Positions 43,576 to 51,713 are shown, counted from the stretch's first letter. The stretch: DNA of 64,000 nt from Abyssalbus ytuae (GCF_022807975.1 NZ_CP094358.1:3968001-4032000), one strand, 5' to 3'. Translations and numbers: made by a program. The notes: generated from the letters alone by a model not told the origin.

Positions 43576-45057
43576 ATATTTTGCTGATTTGCCTTTGCTT
43601 AAAGTTGAGTTAATAAAATCTCTTAAATGGTCATTAGCCGCTTTTAAATCTTCATTTCTTAAATACATCATATGGCCACTCCGGTAACCTTCAAATCTTA
43701 GCCTGTCTTTCATCTTTCCTGAAGGGTCTAATTGCCACATAGTGTATTTAGCATTAAAATAGGTGGTAGCCCCATCATAATACCCCGATTGAAACATCAC
43801 ATTCAAATAAGGGTTTTGCGCCATAGCCTGCCTTAAATTATCACGTGTATTATCATTTTCCTGGTTCCAGGGGTGAACATTCCCAAACATATTATATTTA
43901 ATATCGGTTTTAAATTTTAATTCTTCCTGTAAATAGTAATTTATGGCAGGAGTAAACGAATGAAGCCAGGAGGTTAATTCCGAGTTATAATCAGGAGAAT
44001 CGCCGGCCTCCTTCTTATCTATTCCTAAATAACGGGAATCAAGCCTTCCTACCGTAAATCCTTTGTCTCTTAAAAGTTCTTTCCAGAAAAAAGAAGTAGG
44101 AACCACGAGGTTGTTTTGTAATATTGCTTTTTCAGACAAACCGGAATAAACAGCCATTTGCTTTGCAACCGCTTTTTTTTCGGTATCCGTTATAAAACCT
44201 CCTTTAACCAGGGCAGGTATTAATGTATTTATTGTGTATTGTTCTACTTCTGGCAATATTTCAAGTAAATCTTTTTGTTGTAAAGATGCACTTAGTGCTT
44301 TTTGGTGCCATGCGGCCGCAGTAAAATAGGGTAGGGTAAGAGCGGCAGAAACCGGGTTATCCTTTCTTAACACTTTATAATCAGCAGGCGATACCATAAT
44401 AACCCCGTTAAGATACATCCATTGCCTGTTTTGTAACTCTAATGATAACCCTGCTACACGAGTACCACCGTAACTTTCGCCAATAATATATTTGGGAGAC
44501 CTCCAGCGGTTGTTTCTCGTTACAAAAGTAGTAATCCAGTCGGCCAGGTATTTTATATCGGCATTTATACCAAAGAACTTTTCCCTTTCAGGATATTTTC
44601 CTTCTTTATTGGCAATCATCCTCGAATAACCTGTATTTACAGGATTTACATAAACAATATCGGCAATATCCAGTATAGAATAAGGGTTTTCCTTTATACC
44701 ATAAGGTTGAACAGGGTACCCTTCATCATCAATATTCAATACCCTGGGCCCTGTGTAGGCAAGGTGCATCCAAACCGAAGCCGACCCCGGCCCGCCGTTA
44801 AATGAAATTATTAAAGGCCTTGAAGAATTATCAGCAATATCACTGCGGTAATAATAAGTATTAAATAAAGTAGCTATAGGGTTTCCGTCTTCATCCCACA
44901 CAGGAATGGTGCCCGTAACTGCCTTATAAGGTATTTTTTTTCCGTTAATAGTTACCTGGTGTGAGGTGGTTACCAGGGTGTCAATCGGGATCTTTCTTTC
45001 CTGTGAATATAAAAAGGCACAAAAAAAAAGGAGAGTTAACGTAATTGTTTTTTTCAT
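43573..45057 (-). CDS. S10 serine carboxypeptidase, exported
   Basis: A 494-residue secreted peptidase. Signal peptide about 1-19 (ending CAFLYSQ). Family S10 motifs are present: SFNGGPGSASVWMHLAYTGP (about 85-104) supplies the oxyanion region, and the nucleophile lies in IIGESYGGTRVAGL (about 190-203). Catalytic Asp lies in QSGYYDGATTYF (about 420) and His in YRSGHMMYLR (about 468). It removes C-terminal residues from peptides, presumably in the periplasm or outside the cell. Monocistronic; upstream is the accessory island. Confidence 0.9.
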   Translation of the reverse strand: MKKTITLTLLFFCAFLYSQERKIPIDTLVTTSHQVTINGKKIPYKAVTGTIPVWDEDGNPIATLFNTYYYRSDIADNSSRPLIISFNGGPGSASVWMHLAYTGPRVLNIDDEGYPVQPYGIKENPYSILDIADIVYVNPVNTGYSRMIANKEGKYPEREKFFGINADIKYLADWITTFVTRNNRWRSPKYIIGESYGGTRVAGLSLELQNRQWMYLNGVIMVSPADYKVLRKDNPVSAALTLPYFTAAAWHQKALSASLQQKDLLEILPEVEQYTINTLIPALVKGGFITDTEKKAVAKQMAVYSGLSEKAILQNNLVVPTSFFWKELLRDKGFTVGRLDSRYLGIDKKEAGDSPDYNSELTSWLHSFTPAINYYLQEELKFKTDIKYNMFGNVHPWNQENDNTRDNLRQAMAQNPYLNVMFQSGYYDGATTYFNAKYTMWQLDPSGKMKDRLRFEGYRSGHMMYLRNEDLKAANDHLRDFINSTLSKGKSAKY

Positions 45058-45557
45058 AAATAAAAGGTTGAGTCTTTAATTAAAGATTTAAATGTACTAA
45101 TTTTTATCTTATAACCCTTTGGTGAAGCAGGCCCACCGATGTTTTGATTCTGAATTAGTAAGTTTTAGCGAGTCAGACAGCCCGTTCCCCGAAGTTTCCC
45201 GACTTCCGGGGAAAACAACAAAAATATATAGCATATGGCCGGGCCCCGACAACTATAGGGATTGCGCAGTTCCAAACCATCAAGCACCAAATTCCAATCA
45301 ACAAATCAACAAATTTAAGTTGGACGCACAAACAAATTCTGCATTCATAACCCATACCAAAAATCCGTAAATTGCTCTCCCTAAACATCTATAAATCCTA
45401 CATAAAAAATCAATAAATATAACTAGTTACTACTCATATCTTCCCGCTTATTTCTTCAAACCACCCTTTTATTACTTTTCATGAATAAGTTAAGCATAGC
45501 CTGCTGTAAATTAGCACCGGTAATTAAATTAATTATAAACTTTTAAAAAGTTACACA
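45058..45557. other. 500-bp gene-free left part of the accessory island
   Basis: No convincing gene. It contains a patch with higher G+C (about 45120-45260) that includes nested inverted repeats, and then a C/A-rich low-complexity stretch (about 45280-45360). A short open frame here does not look protein-like and is rejected. Confidence 0.5.
45186..45213. repeat. GC-rich imperfect inverted repeat
   Basis: Arms TTCCCCGAAGT and ACTTCCGGGGAA around TTCCCG form a strong hairpin with one bulged base. It sits directly after GAGTCAGACAGCC, which is shared with the tandem repeats 2.5 kb downstream. Confidence 0.6.
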
Positions 45558-46343
45558 ATGATATTCGTTGACCTTTTTTTAATAGCGGGAATTATGATCT
45601 ATCTAAGACATAGAGGAAAAGTGAATGCCGCACAACAGGAAGAATACCTCAACCAATTAAAAGAAATTATTAAAGGGTTGAAGGAAGAAATTAAAATCTT
45701 AAGGGAGGAAATTAGAATCCTAAAAGAGGAAATAGAAAAAGAAAAAGAAGAAAGGGAGAAGTTTCTAAGTAAAATGAATGAAGTCTTTGAAAAGATTGAG
45801 CACGATTTGGAAAAACAAAAACAAGAAGAAGAATCCGCAGTAAAAAAGTTGAAAAAAGCACCCGGTTCAACGGTGAGTGATAATGACAGCGAATCCGATT
45901 TAACGGTAAGTGATAATGAAAGCGAACCGGAACAAAACTACTGGTTAGGCATTCTTAATCAGTTGGAAACACGGGATCCGCAAGAATCCTTGCTACAAAC
46001 ATCTTTGGATAAGGAGAAACAAGACAGACTTACATCCTTATTAATAAAAACACTACACTCAATAGGGGTTCCCGTTGAAAAAACCCAACAAGAAACTAAT
46101 AATCTGTCGTCAGTAGAGAAACAAGAACCCAACCCTGGCAAAAACGGGGAAGTTGGAAAAAATGGGTCGGAACATCCAGACCCTAAAACTGGAAAAGATT
46201 TGAATAGAATGAAACATACTCAAGGGAAACGTAAAGATAGTTCTGCCACTCATGCCACCAAAGGCAGTAACGATGGTAAAAGGCCTGACATTAATAACAA
46301 CAACAGTAGTAGACGTCCCAGTCTCAGAAAACAACAGCCATAA
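45558..46343 (+). CDS. Membrane-anchored heptad-repeat coiled-coil protein with disordered tail, unknown
   Basis: A 261-residue protein. One N-terminal transmembrane helix (about 2-17, IFVDLFLIAGIMIYL) is followed by a basic stretch and a near-perfect seven-residue repeat coiled coil (about 28-100; units LKEEIKI, LREEIRI, LKEEIEK). Then comes an internal duplication (TVSDNDSESDL, TVSDNESEPEQ) around 104-126, a helical part (about 128-170), and a disordered Gly/Lys/Asn/Ser tail ending SSRRPSLRKQQP. I recognise no family. It is the first of two unrecognised genes in the island, and the second starts 54 bp later. The Arg-Ser-Leu-Arg ending recurs in that neighbour. Confidence 0.6.
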   Translation: MIFVDLFLIAGIMIYLRHRGKVNAAQQEEYLNQLKEIIKGLKEEIKILREEIRILKEEIEKEKEEREKFLSKMNEVFEKIEHDLEKQKQEEESAVKKLKKAPGSTVSDNDSESDLTVSDNESEPEQNYWLGILNQLETRDPQESLLQTSLDKEKQDRLTSLLIKTLHSIGVPVEKTQQETNNLSSVEKQEPNPGKNGEVGKNGSEHPDPKTGKDLNRMKHTQGKRKDSSATHATKGSNDGKRPDINNNNSSRRPSLRKQQP

Positions 46344-46397
46344 TAATGATCACAATTTTTTAAAGTTAAAATTTGTTAAACTATTAAATTGTATAAT

Positions 46398-47039
46398 ATG
46401 TGGGAATATTGGGATACTAAAATGGACGAAGATGATTATTTTCGTGCAGCAGTACATTGCTACTGCTATTATAAAACAATTTTTGAACACGACAACGCCA
46501 CATATGAGGAATATCTTCGAACAAGAGGGGAAGCATTAGAGGACAACAAAAAAATGGAACGCCTGGAAGTAATAGTTAAAGAGGTAAAAAAAGATAGGCC
46601 TCTTACAAGTATAGACGATGTTGATGGTATACATAATAGATTAAAAACAATAAATGCGATGATCCGGGTCATGAACCCTTTCCCCCCGGGGGAAAACCCA
46701 GATTTGGATGAACGAAAAAAAAAACTAGATGAAGGATACTTAGTAGAAACTACAGATGATATTAAGAAAAAATCCGTACAGAAACTAATAAACGAAAATG
46801 AGAGACTAAAACAGGAGAATGAGGAACTAAAACGCCAGCAGGAAAGTATAGTTTACGCAGAAAAGGTTCCGGAACATACAACATTCGCATCCGCTAGATC
46901 ATCAAGTTTATTTAATGGGTTTACTAAAGTTACCGCTTCCAGGAATAGTAACATCCCATCCTCCCCCTCAGACAACACAGGGATAGATCGTCGTCGCTCT
47001 TCTTTGAGACCGGGCATAACAACAGCTAATAATTTTTAA
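46398..47039 (+). CDS. Coiled-coil protein with Arg/Ser-rich C-terminus, unknown
   Basis: The start is set at the ATG at 46398 (MWEYWDTKMDEDDYFRAAVH), giving 213 residues; a TTG three codons earlier is weaker. The N-terminal part is helical and aromatic with a cysteine pair (HCYCYYK, about residues 20-26). A hydrophilic middle follows, then a short coiled coil (about 128-155, KLINENERLKQENEELKRQQ). The last 55 residues are Ser/Asn/Arg-rich and end RRRSSLRPGITTANNF. It has no signal peptide or membrane helix. It has no family that I recognise and is probably co-transcribed with the membrane-anchored partner. A small hairpin (47049-47072) follows. Confidence 0.6.
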   Translation: MWEYWDTKMDEDDYFRAAVHCYCYYKTIFEHDNATYEEYLRTRGEALEDNKKMERLEVIVKEVKKDRPLTSIDDVDGIHNRLKTINAMIRVMNPFPPGENPDLDERKKKLDEGYLVETTDDIKKKSVQKLINENERLKQENEELKRQQESIVYAEKVPEHTTFASARSSSLFNGFTKVTASRNSNIPSSPSDNTGIDRRRSSLRPGITTANNF

Positions 47040-47268
47040 TAGCACACTCCCGCCAGCCTCCGGGTTGGTGGGATTTGTTCTTGGGTCTCTCCAAAGGTTA
47101 AGAATAAAAAAGTAAAAAAGTTATGTATTAACAATATACAGGGTTTTTCTTCTAAACTTTCGAAAGCCTTGAAAAATTCGAAAATTCATAAGCACTTAAA
47201 AAGTAGGTGTGCATGAATAAAATTTAGGAAAAATCATGTAACTATGTCCGCTTTAGGGCAAAAATTTA

Positions 47269-47310
47269 AAAGCACACTCCCGCTAACCCGGATACAGAGT
47301 GTGCTTTTTT
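47269..47310 (+). terminator. Strong intrinsic terminator
   Basis: A 12-bp stem (AAAAGCACACTC / GAGTGTGCTTTT) with a 17-base loop and a T tail. The 13-mer AGCACACTCCCGC at its left arm also occurs at 47041-47053. Confidence 0.75.
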
Positions 47311-47312
47311 AT

Positions 47313-47487
47313 TTGTAGGTGAAGAAATTTTAAAACTTATAGGAATAGATGTTAATTCTTTTGCAGTGGCCGGTGCCCTGGTTATTTTTTCCTGGCTATT
47401 GAAATGATTTTAGGAATTACACTATATCGCGATAATGCGCCGTAAACAGCCTTGATTGTACCTATTGCTTTTCCTTTGATAGCGGGT
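47313..47487 (+). pseudogene. Fragment of a MarC-family membrane protein gene
   Basis: Three reading-frame segments together spell the middle of a MarC-family protein: FVGEEILKL (47313-47339), GIDVNSFAVAGALVIF (from 47342), then FLAIEMILGITLYRDNAP (from 47389). A TAA at 47443-47445 follows, and then TALIVPIAFPLIAG (47446-47487). The AG(G/A)xxxFFLAIEMxxG helix and the VPIAFPLIAG motif are hallmarks of MarC. Two frameshifts (one at a run of six T), the stop, and loss of both ends show it is dead. It lies directly after a terminator and ends where non-coding repeat-type sequence starts, so a deletion or insertion removed the rest. Confidence 0.75.
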
Positions 47488-47595
47488 CTTAGTAAGTATA
47501 TACACCCTGGTTTGCTTCGCAAATCTTTCCCTTTCCAAGAGGGGAGCCGGGATATTTTGCAATAGAGCAGGAAAGGAATGACAAGCAGGCTTCTA

Positions 47596-47642
47596 ATACC
47601 ATTTTTGATTTGAATTGAGAAAATTCAAGTTGAAAACGGTAT
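47596..47642. repeat. Long imperfect inverted repeat
   Basis: Two 21-bp arms (47596-47616 and 47622-47642) around a 5-base loop pair along their whole length with one mismatch and three G-U pairs. The T-run needed for a terminator is missing. It may be a decayed miniature element or a structured RNA. Confidence 0.65.
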
Positions 47643-47670
47643 AAGGTTTCTTTTGGGCACACGCCAACTG

Positions 47671-48062
47671 AGATCAGACAGCCTAATGTCTTGGAGTCAG
47701 ACAGCATAGTGTCCGGAGGTCAGACAGCATAGTGTCCGGAGGTCAGACAGCATAGTGTCTGGAGGTCAGACAGCCTAATGACTAGAGGTTAGTCAGCCTA
47801 ATAACTAGAGGTTAGTCACCCTAATGACTAGAAGTTAGTCACCCTAATGACTAGAGGTTAGTCACCCTAATGACTAGAGGTTAGTCACCCTAATGACTAG
47901 AGGTTAGTCATCCTAATGACTAGAGGTTAGTCACCCTAATGACTAGAGGTTAGTCACCCTAATGACTAGAGGTTAGTCACCCTAATGACTAGAGGTTAGT
48001 CACCCTAATGACTAGAGGTTAGTCATCCTAATGACTAGAGGTTAATCTGCATAGTCATCAGG
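47671..48062. repeat. 23-bp tandem repeat array, about 17 copies, hairpin-forming
   Basis: Units begin every 23 bp (47717, 47740, 47763 and so on to 48039; the first two are 24 and 22 bp). Two classes exist. At the left the hairpin arms are TGTCYG / CAGACA; from 47780 on they are TGACTA / TAGTCA. All share the loop GAGGT (GAAGT once). Between hairpins lies a spacer of about six bases (variants of CCCTAA or GCATAG). No spacer is unique, so it is not a CRISPR array, and 23 is not a multiple of three, so it is not coding. Confidence 0.93.
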
Positions 48063-48283
48063 ATTTCTTAGAGGAGTGCAGCTATCCATAGTACACTTGT
48101 AGTACTAAATATTGGGATTTCTTTACTTTTATTTAAACTCATTCCAATTATTAACGTTACAATCACATATTAACCTTAACTTAAAGATTAGTTAAATTAA
48201 CCACAATAAGCAATTAACAAGCTTGTCATATAACCACAATATTTTTAGGCAACTTAAAACTAAATCCAAAAAAATTAAAACTG

Positions 48284-49825
48284 ATGACAAGTTTAAACAA
48301 GCAAATTTTTAAAATTTTAGTATTCGCCTTTATGGGGATATTTATTTACAGTTGTAATCCTGAAGATGGTAAAGACGGACGTGACGGGGTAGATGGAGTA
48401 GATGGACAAAATGGTGAAGACGGAGAAGATTTTACTCCGGAAGCAACCATGTTTGAAAATAAATCTGATGTAGAGCCTCTTGTGGCTGTTTTTCCGCAGT
48501 TTAATTATGTGAAGGCATTTTCACTTATTAGTTCTCCCGATGTAATAGGAGGAAACTTCCAATTGGCCGGCTCGGCTGATGGTGCAGGCTTTCTTAACGA
48601 TGGTGATGGCTATATGTATGTGGTAAATTGTGAAGACAGTTACGCAGTGGCAAGAATCCGGTTTGACGAACACCTGAACCCTGTTTCCGGAGATTATTTA
48701 CTCGATTCCGGAGTGTCCGATTTTGCACGCCAGTGCTCGGGCACCATGTGGGAAGCCGCTATTCACGGAGGAAGTTCTGATTTATTCCTTTCGGCTTCAG
48801 AATCTATAAATTATGATGTTAAGGGTATAGACCCCTGGGTAGAAACCCCTACGCCTCAAGCCGATTTTGGCCTGGATGCCCTGGGTGAATTTTCATGGGA
48901 AAATGCAGTTCCGTTACCTAAAGATGCTTACTCCGGTAAAACAGTTATAGTAGGAGGCGATGATGATTCAAGTGGTTCGGAAGGGCAGGTAGTTCTTTAC
49001 TATTCTGAAAACGCCGACGATGATTTAACAAACGGAAAAATATATGTATTAAGAACCAAACAAATTTCTGATGGGGCAGGTGGGGTAACTGCTGCTGTTG
49101 CCAATACCATATATAATGAGTCTGATTTTGATTTTGGGGCAACCTATGAGGTAGAGTTTGTTGAAATTACTAACGGCGCCTCATTAACTAAAAATGAAAT
49201 GGAAACGGCTTGTACCGATGTATTTTCTACTCAATTTATGAGAGTTGAAGATGTAGATTACCAAAAAGGTTCTGATGCAAACGGAAGAAATGTATATTTT
49301 GCAGTAACAGGAAGAGGCCCCGGACAAGGTACTTATAATGATTGGGGTACGGTATACAAGTTGGAACTGGATGCCGATTCTCCCCTTACAGGTAAGCTTA
49401 CTCAAATTGTGAGTGGTAATACCGATACCAATAATATGGATGGAAACCTTCCTTCTTTACAAAGCCCTGATAACATTTGTGTAACAGAAAACTTTATTTA
49501 TATTCAGGAAGATCCTAACTCATTCAGCCGTAATCATGCTTCTTACATTTACCAAACCAATTTAAACGGAAATAATCCTCAGCCTGTTTTAGAACTTGTC
49601 ATAAGACAGGATCTTGACCCGGAATTCAGTACAGGATATAGCGGAGAGTTTGGTTCTTTAATAGATGTATCTGATAAAGTAGGGGTTTCCGGTACTTTTA
49701 TCCTGGCTCTGCAGCCTCACTATTGGGAAAGTGATGACTTTATGAATCTTGATGGCCATACCAATGCTAGTTTGGAAGACGACCAGGCATCACAAATAGT
49801 ATTATTGAAAGGGTTACCCAGATAA
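48284..49825 (+). CDS. PhoX-like lipoprotein with a collagen-like segment
   Basis: A 513-residue lipoprotein. The signal and lipobox end at FMGIFIYSC (about residue 24). A short Gly-X-Y run follows (GKDGRDGVDGVDGQNGEDGE, about 29-48), then a beta-propeller-like domain. That domain has PhoX-type segments such as SPDNICVTENFIYIQEDPN (about 392-410) and VYFAVTGRGPGQGTYNDWGT (about 345-364). PhoX enzymes are calcium/iron alkaline phosphatases; I cannot confirm all metal ligands, so phosphatase activity is not certain. The next gene is a di-heme peroxidase lipoprotein, but a hairpin separates them. Confidence 0.72.
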   Translation: MTSLNKQIFKILVFAFMGIFIYSCNPEDGKDGRDGVDGVDGQNGEDGEDFTPEATMFENKSDVEPLVAVFPQFNYVKAFSLISSPDVIGGNFQLAGSADGAGFLNDGDGYMYVVNCEDSYAVARIRFDEHLNPVSGDYLLDSGVSDFARQCSGTMWEAAIHGGSSDLFLSASESINYDVKGIDPWVETPTPQADFGLDALGEFSWENAVPLPKDAYSGKTVIVGGDDDSSGSEGQVVLYYSENADDDLTNGKIYVLRTKQISDGAGGVTAAVANTIYNESDFDFGATYEVEFVEITNGASLTKNEMETACTDVFSTQFMRVEDVDYQKGSDANGRNVYFAVTGRGPGQGTYNDWGTVYKLELDADSPLTGKLTQIVSGNTDTNNMDGNLPSLQSPDNICVTENFIYIQEDPNSFSRNHASYIYQTNLNGNNPQPVLELVIRQDLDPEFSTGYSGEFGSLIDVSDKVGVSGTFILALQPHYWESDDFMNLDGHTNASLEDDQASQIVLLKGLPR

Positions 49826-49849
49826 TTTTAATTTGTTAATTATAATTTT

Positions 49850-49887
49850 TACAAAAACCTCCATGAAGTTTCATGGTGGTTTTTGTA
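49850..49887 (+). terminator. Intrinsic terminator
   Basis: A stem of ACAAAAACC and GGTTTTTGT ends plus an inner CCATGAA / TTCATGG part (one T-T mismatch) lies between the PhoX-like and peroxidase genes. Confidence 0.7.
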
Positions 49888-49904
49888 TTTAAAAAATTCT
49901 ATTA

Positions 49905-51713
49905 ATGAAAAACATTTTTTATACAATTGTTGTCATACTATTTATTACTTCCTGTAAAAATGAGGAGAAGCAACCTCAAAAAAGGCTTCAGCCCGACTGG
50001 AAAACAGCTCAAACTTATTACTTAACACATATCGAGAATACCATTAAAACTCTTGACAGCCTTGAAAAAACAGGGATCAGCAGTAATAATGCCAAAACGG
50101 TATTTTCAAAATTAAGGGAAGAGTTTAAAAAAGCCGAACCTTATGCATCTTATTTAAATCCGGAAGTAGGGCATAGGGTAAACGGCCCTGCACTACCCGT
50201 TTTTAAAGATGACAATCAAAAAATACTGCATCCGGTGGGACTCCAAAAACTGGAAGAAAGTATTTACGAAGGAGAAGTGGCCAATGAAGAGTTTCTATAT
50301 GAAATTAAAATTACACGTGGAATGCTTAATGTCCTTAAAAACGATATTATTAAGAGGGAACTGAATGCCGAAAGATTTTTTGTCTCCGTTCATCAACAGC
50401 TTTTACGCATCGTAAGTTTTTCTATAAGCGGTTTCGATACCCCCGTTAGCCATTTAGGTATTAATGAAGCTGCCATTTCTTTAAAAAGTTTATTGCAGGT
50501 ATATAATTTAAGTATTGCAGCGATTATAAAATCTACAAATACGGCTTTAGATATTGATTTTAACAAGAAAATTGAAAGCGCAGTATCATTTGTTGAGAAA
50601 AATAAAGATTATGAAGATTTTGACAGGTATACTTTTATCAGGGAATACGTAAATCCAATCATGGCAACCTGGATAAACATCAGGAAAGAAAGTAACTTAT
50701 GGGAGGGTTCAGATAAATTTCCTTTTAATTTTGATGCCCCTACCTTTTTTGAAAACGACTCCTTTAACCCGAATTATTTTATTCCTGCCATTAACCGAAA
50801 CCCTTCAAAAAAGCAGATAGCCTTAGGTGAAAAATTATTTTTTGAACCCGGACTCTCTCAAAACGGAAAAATGGCATGTGCTACCTGTCACATACCTGAA
50901 AAAGCCTATGCTGACGGACTGAAGGTAAATAATGATAATCAGGATAACCCGTTAAAAAGAAACACACCAACCTTGTTGAATGTGGTATATCAGCAAAGCT
51001 TTTTTCTGGACGGAAGATCGGAGACCATTTTAGACCAGGTTTCATCAGTATTTACTAACAAAGATGAATTTAATTCGGCTGTACACAAGTTTTCTGATAA
51101 AATACTTAACGATACCACTTATATTTACCTTTTTGAAGAAGCTTATGGAAAAGTTCCTACCCGCAACACAGAAGTTATTAAGGCAATTTCTTCCTACATT
51201 TCTACTTTAAACTCCTTTAATTCCAGGTTTGATAAAAACATGAGAGGAGAAGAAAATACTTTTACCGACCAGGAAAAACTCGGCTTTAATTTATTTATGG
51301 GAAAAGCGCTGTGCGCAACCTGCCATTTTCTTCCTTTAACCAACGGAACCGTACCACCCTTTTACAAAGAAACAGAAAAAGAAGTAATAGGAGTACCCGG
51401 TACGGCAGATAATAAAGAATTAGATGACGATTTGGGCTTTTACTGGAAATATGAGGAGGAGCTCCATAAAGGGATGTTTAAAACCCCCACCATAAGAAAT
51501 GCCCAATTAACCGCTCCTTATATGCATAACGGAGTATACAGTACCTTGGAAGAGGTGATAAATTTTTACAATTTAGGTGGTGGCGGAGGTTTAGGTTTTG
51601 ATCTGGAATATCAAACCCTGCCTTTTGATAATTTAGAGCTCACCGAAGATGAACAAAATGCTATTGTGGCCTTTATAAAAACTCTCTCTGATGATAGAGT
51701 AGCCGGTTATTAA
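49905..51713 (+). CDS. Di-heme cytochrome-c peroxidase with imelysin-like N-terminal part
   Basis: A 602-residue lipoprotein (lipobox at FITSC, residue 17). Residues about 25-260 are all helical and resemble the imelysin/EfeO-type domain (a GLQKLEESIYEGE segment similar to its GxHxIE helix). Residues about 290-600 are a MauG/cytochrome-c-peroxidase domain with two heme sites, CATCH (about 325-329, in KMACATCHIPEKAY) and CATCH (about 470, in KALCATCHFLPLT), plus the distal AYMHNGVYSTLEEVINFY segment. It reduces peroxide or oxidises a partner in the periplasm. The combination suggests iron or copper handling with redox chemistry. Close downstream of the PhoX-like gene. Confidence 0.83.
   Translation: MKNIFYTIVVILFITSCKNEEKQPQKRLQPDWKTAQTYYLTHIENTIKTLDSLEKTGISSNNAKTVFSKLREEFKKAEPYASYLNPEVGHRVNGPALPVFKDDNQKILHPVGLQKLEESIYEGEVANEEFLYEIKITRGMLNVLKNDIIKRELNAERFFVSVHQQLLRIVSFSISGFDTPVSHLGINEAAISLKSLLQVYNLSIAAIIKSTNTALDIDFNKKIESAVSFVEKNKDYEDFDRYTFIREYVNPIMATWINIRKESNLWEGSDKFPFNFDAPTFFENDSFNPNYFIPAINRNPSKKQIALGEKLFFEPGLSQNGKMACATCHIPEKAYADGLKVNNDNQDNPLKRNTPTLLNVVYQQSFFLDGRSETILDQVSSVFTNKDEFNSAVHKFSDKILNDTTYIYLFEEAYGKVPTRNTEVIKAISSYISTLNSFNSRFDKNMRGEENTFTDQEKLGFNLFMGKALCATCHFLPLTNGTVPPFYKETEKEVIGVPGTADNKELDDDLGFYWKYEEELHKGMFKTPTIRNAQLTAPYMHNGVYSTLEEVINFYNLGGGGGLGFDLEYQTLPFDNLELTEDEQNAIVAFIKTLSDDRVAGY

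Larger units (their letters stand above)
47040..48283. other. 1.24-kb gene-free right part of the accessory island
   Basis: In order: a hairpin after the coiled-coil gene, a 13-bp direct repeat pair (47041 and 47272), a strong terminator, a marC remnant, a long inverted repeat, and the 23-bp tandem array. The last 220 bp (48063-48283) lead into the PhoX-like gene and show no consensus promoter. Confidence 0.55.

Noticed and set aside
45119-45370. 83-codon open frame at the left of the island
   Set aside because: Low-complexity composition, no plausible domain or hydrophobic core, no promoter, and it runs through an inverted repeat and a C/A-rich stretch.
46252-46539. 95-codon plus-strand frame overlapping both coiled-coil genes
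   Set aside because: Overlaps the two better-supported frames and has no good start context.
47489-47707. 72-codon minus-strand frame near the tandem array
   Set aside because: It spans the long inverted repeat and the first array units; the sequence is not protein-like.
47671-48062. CRISPR array
   Set aside because: Regular 23-bp units follow each other without unique spacers, and no cas genes are present.
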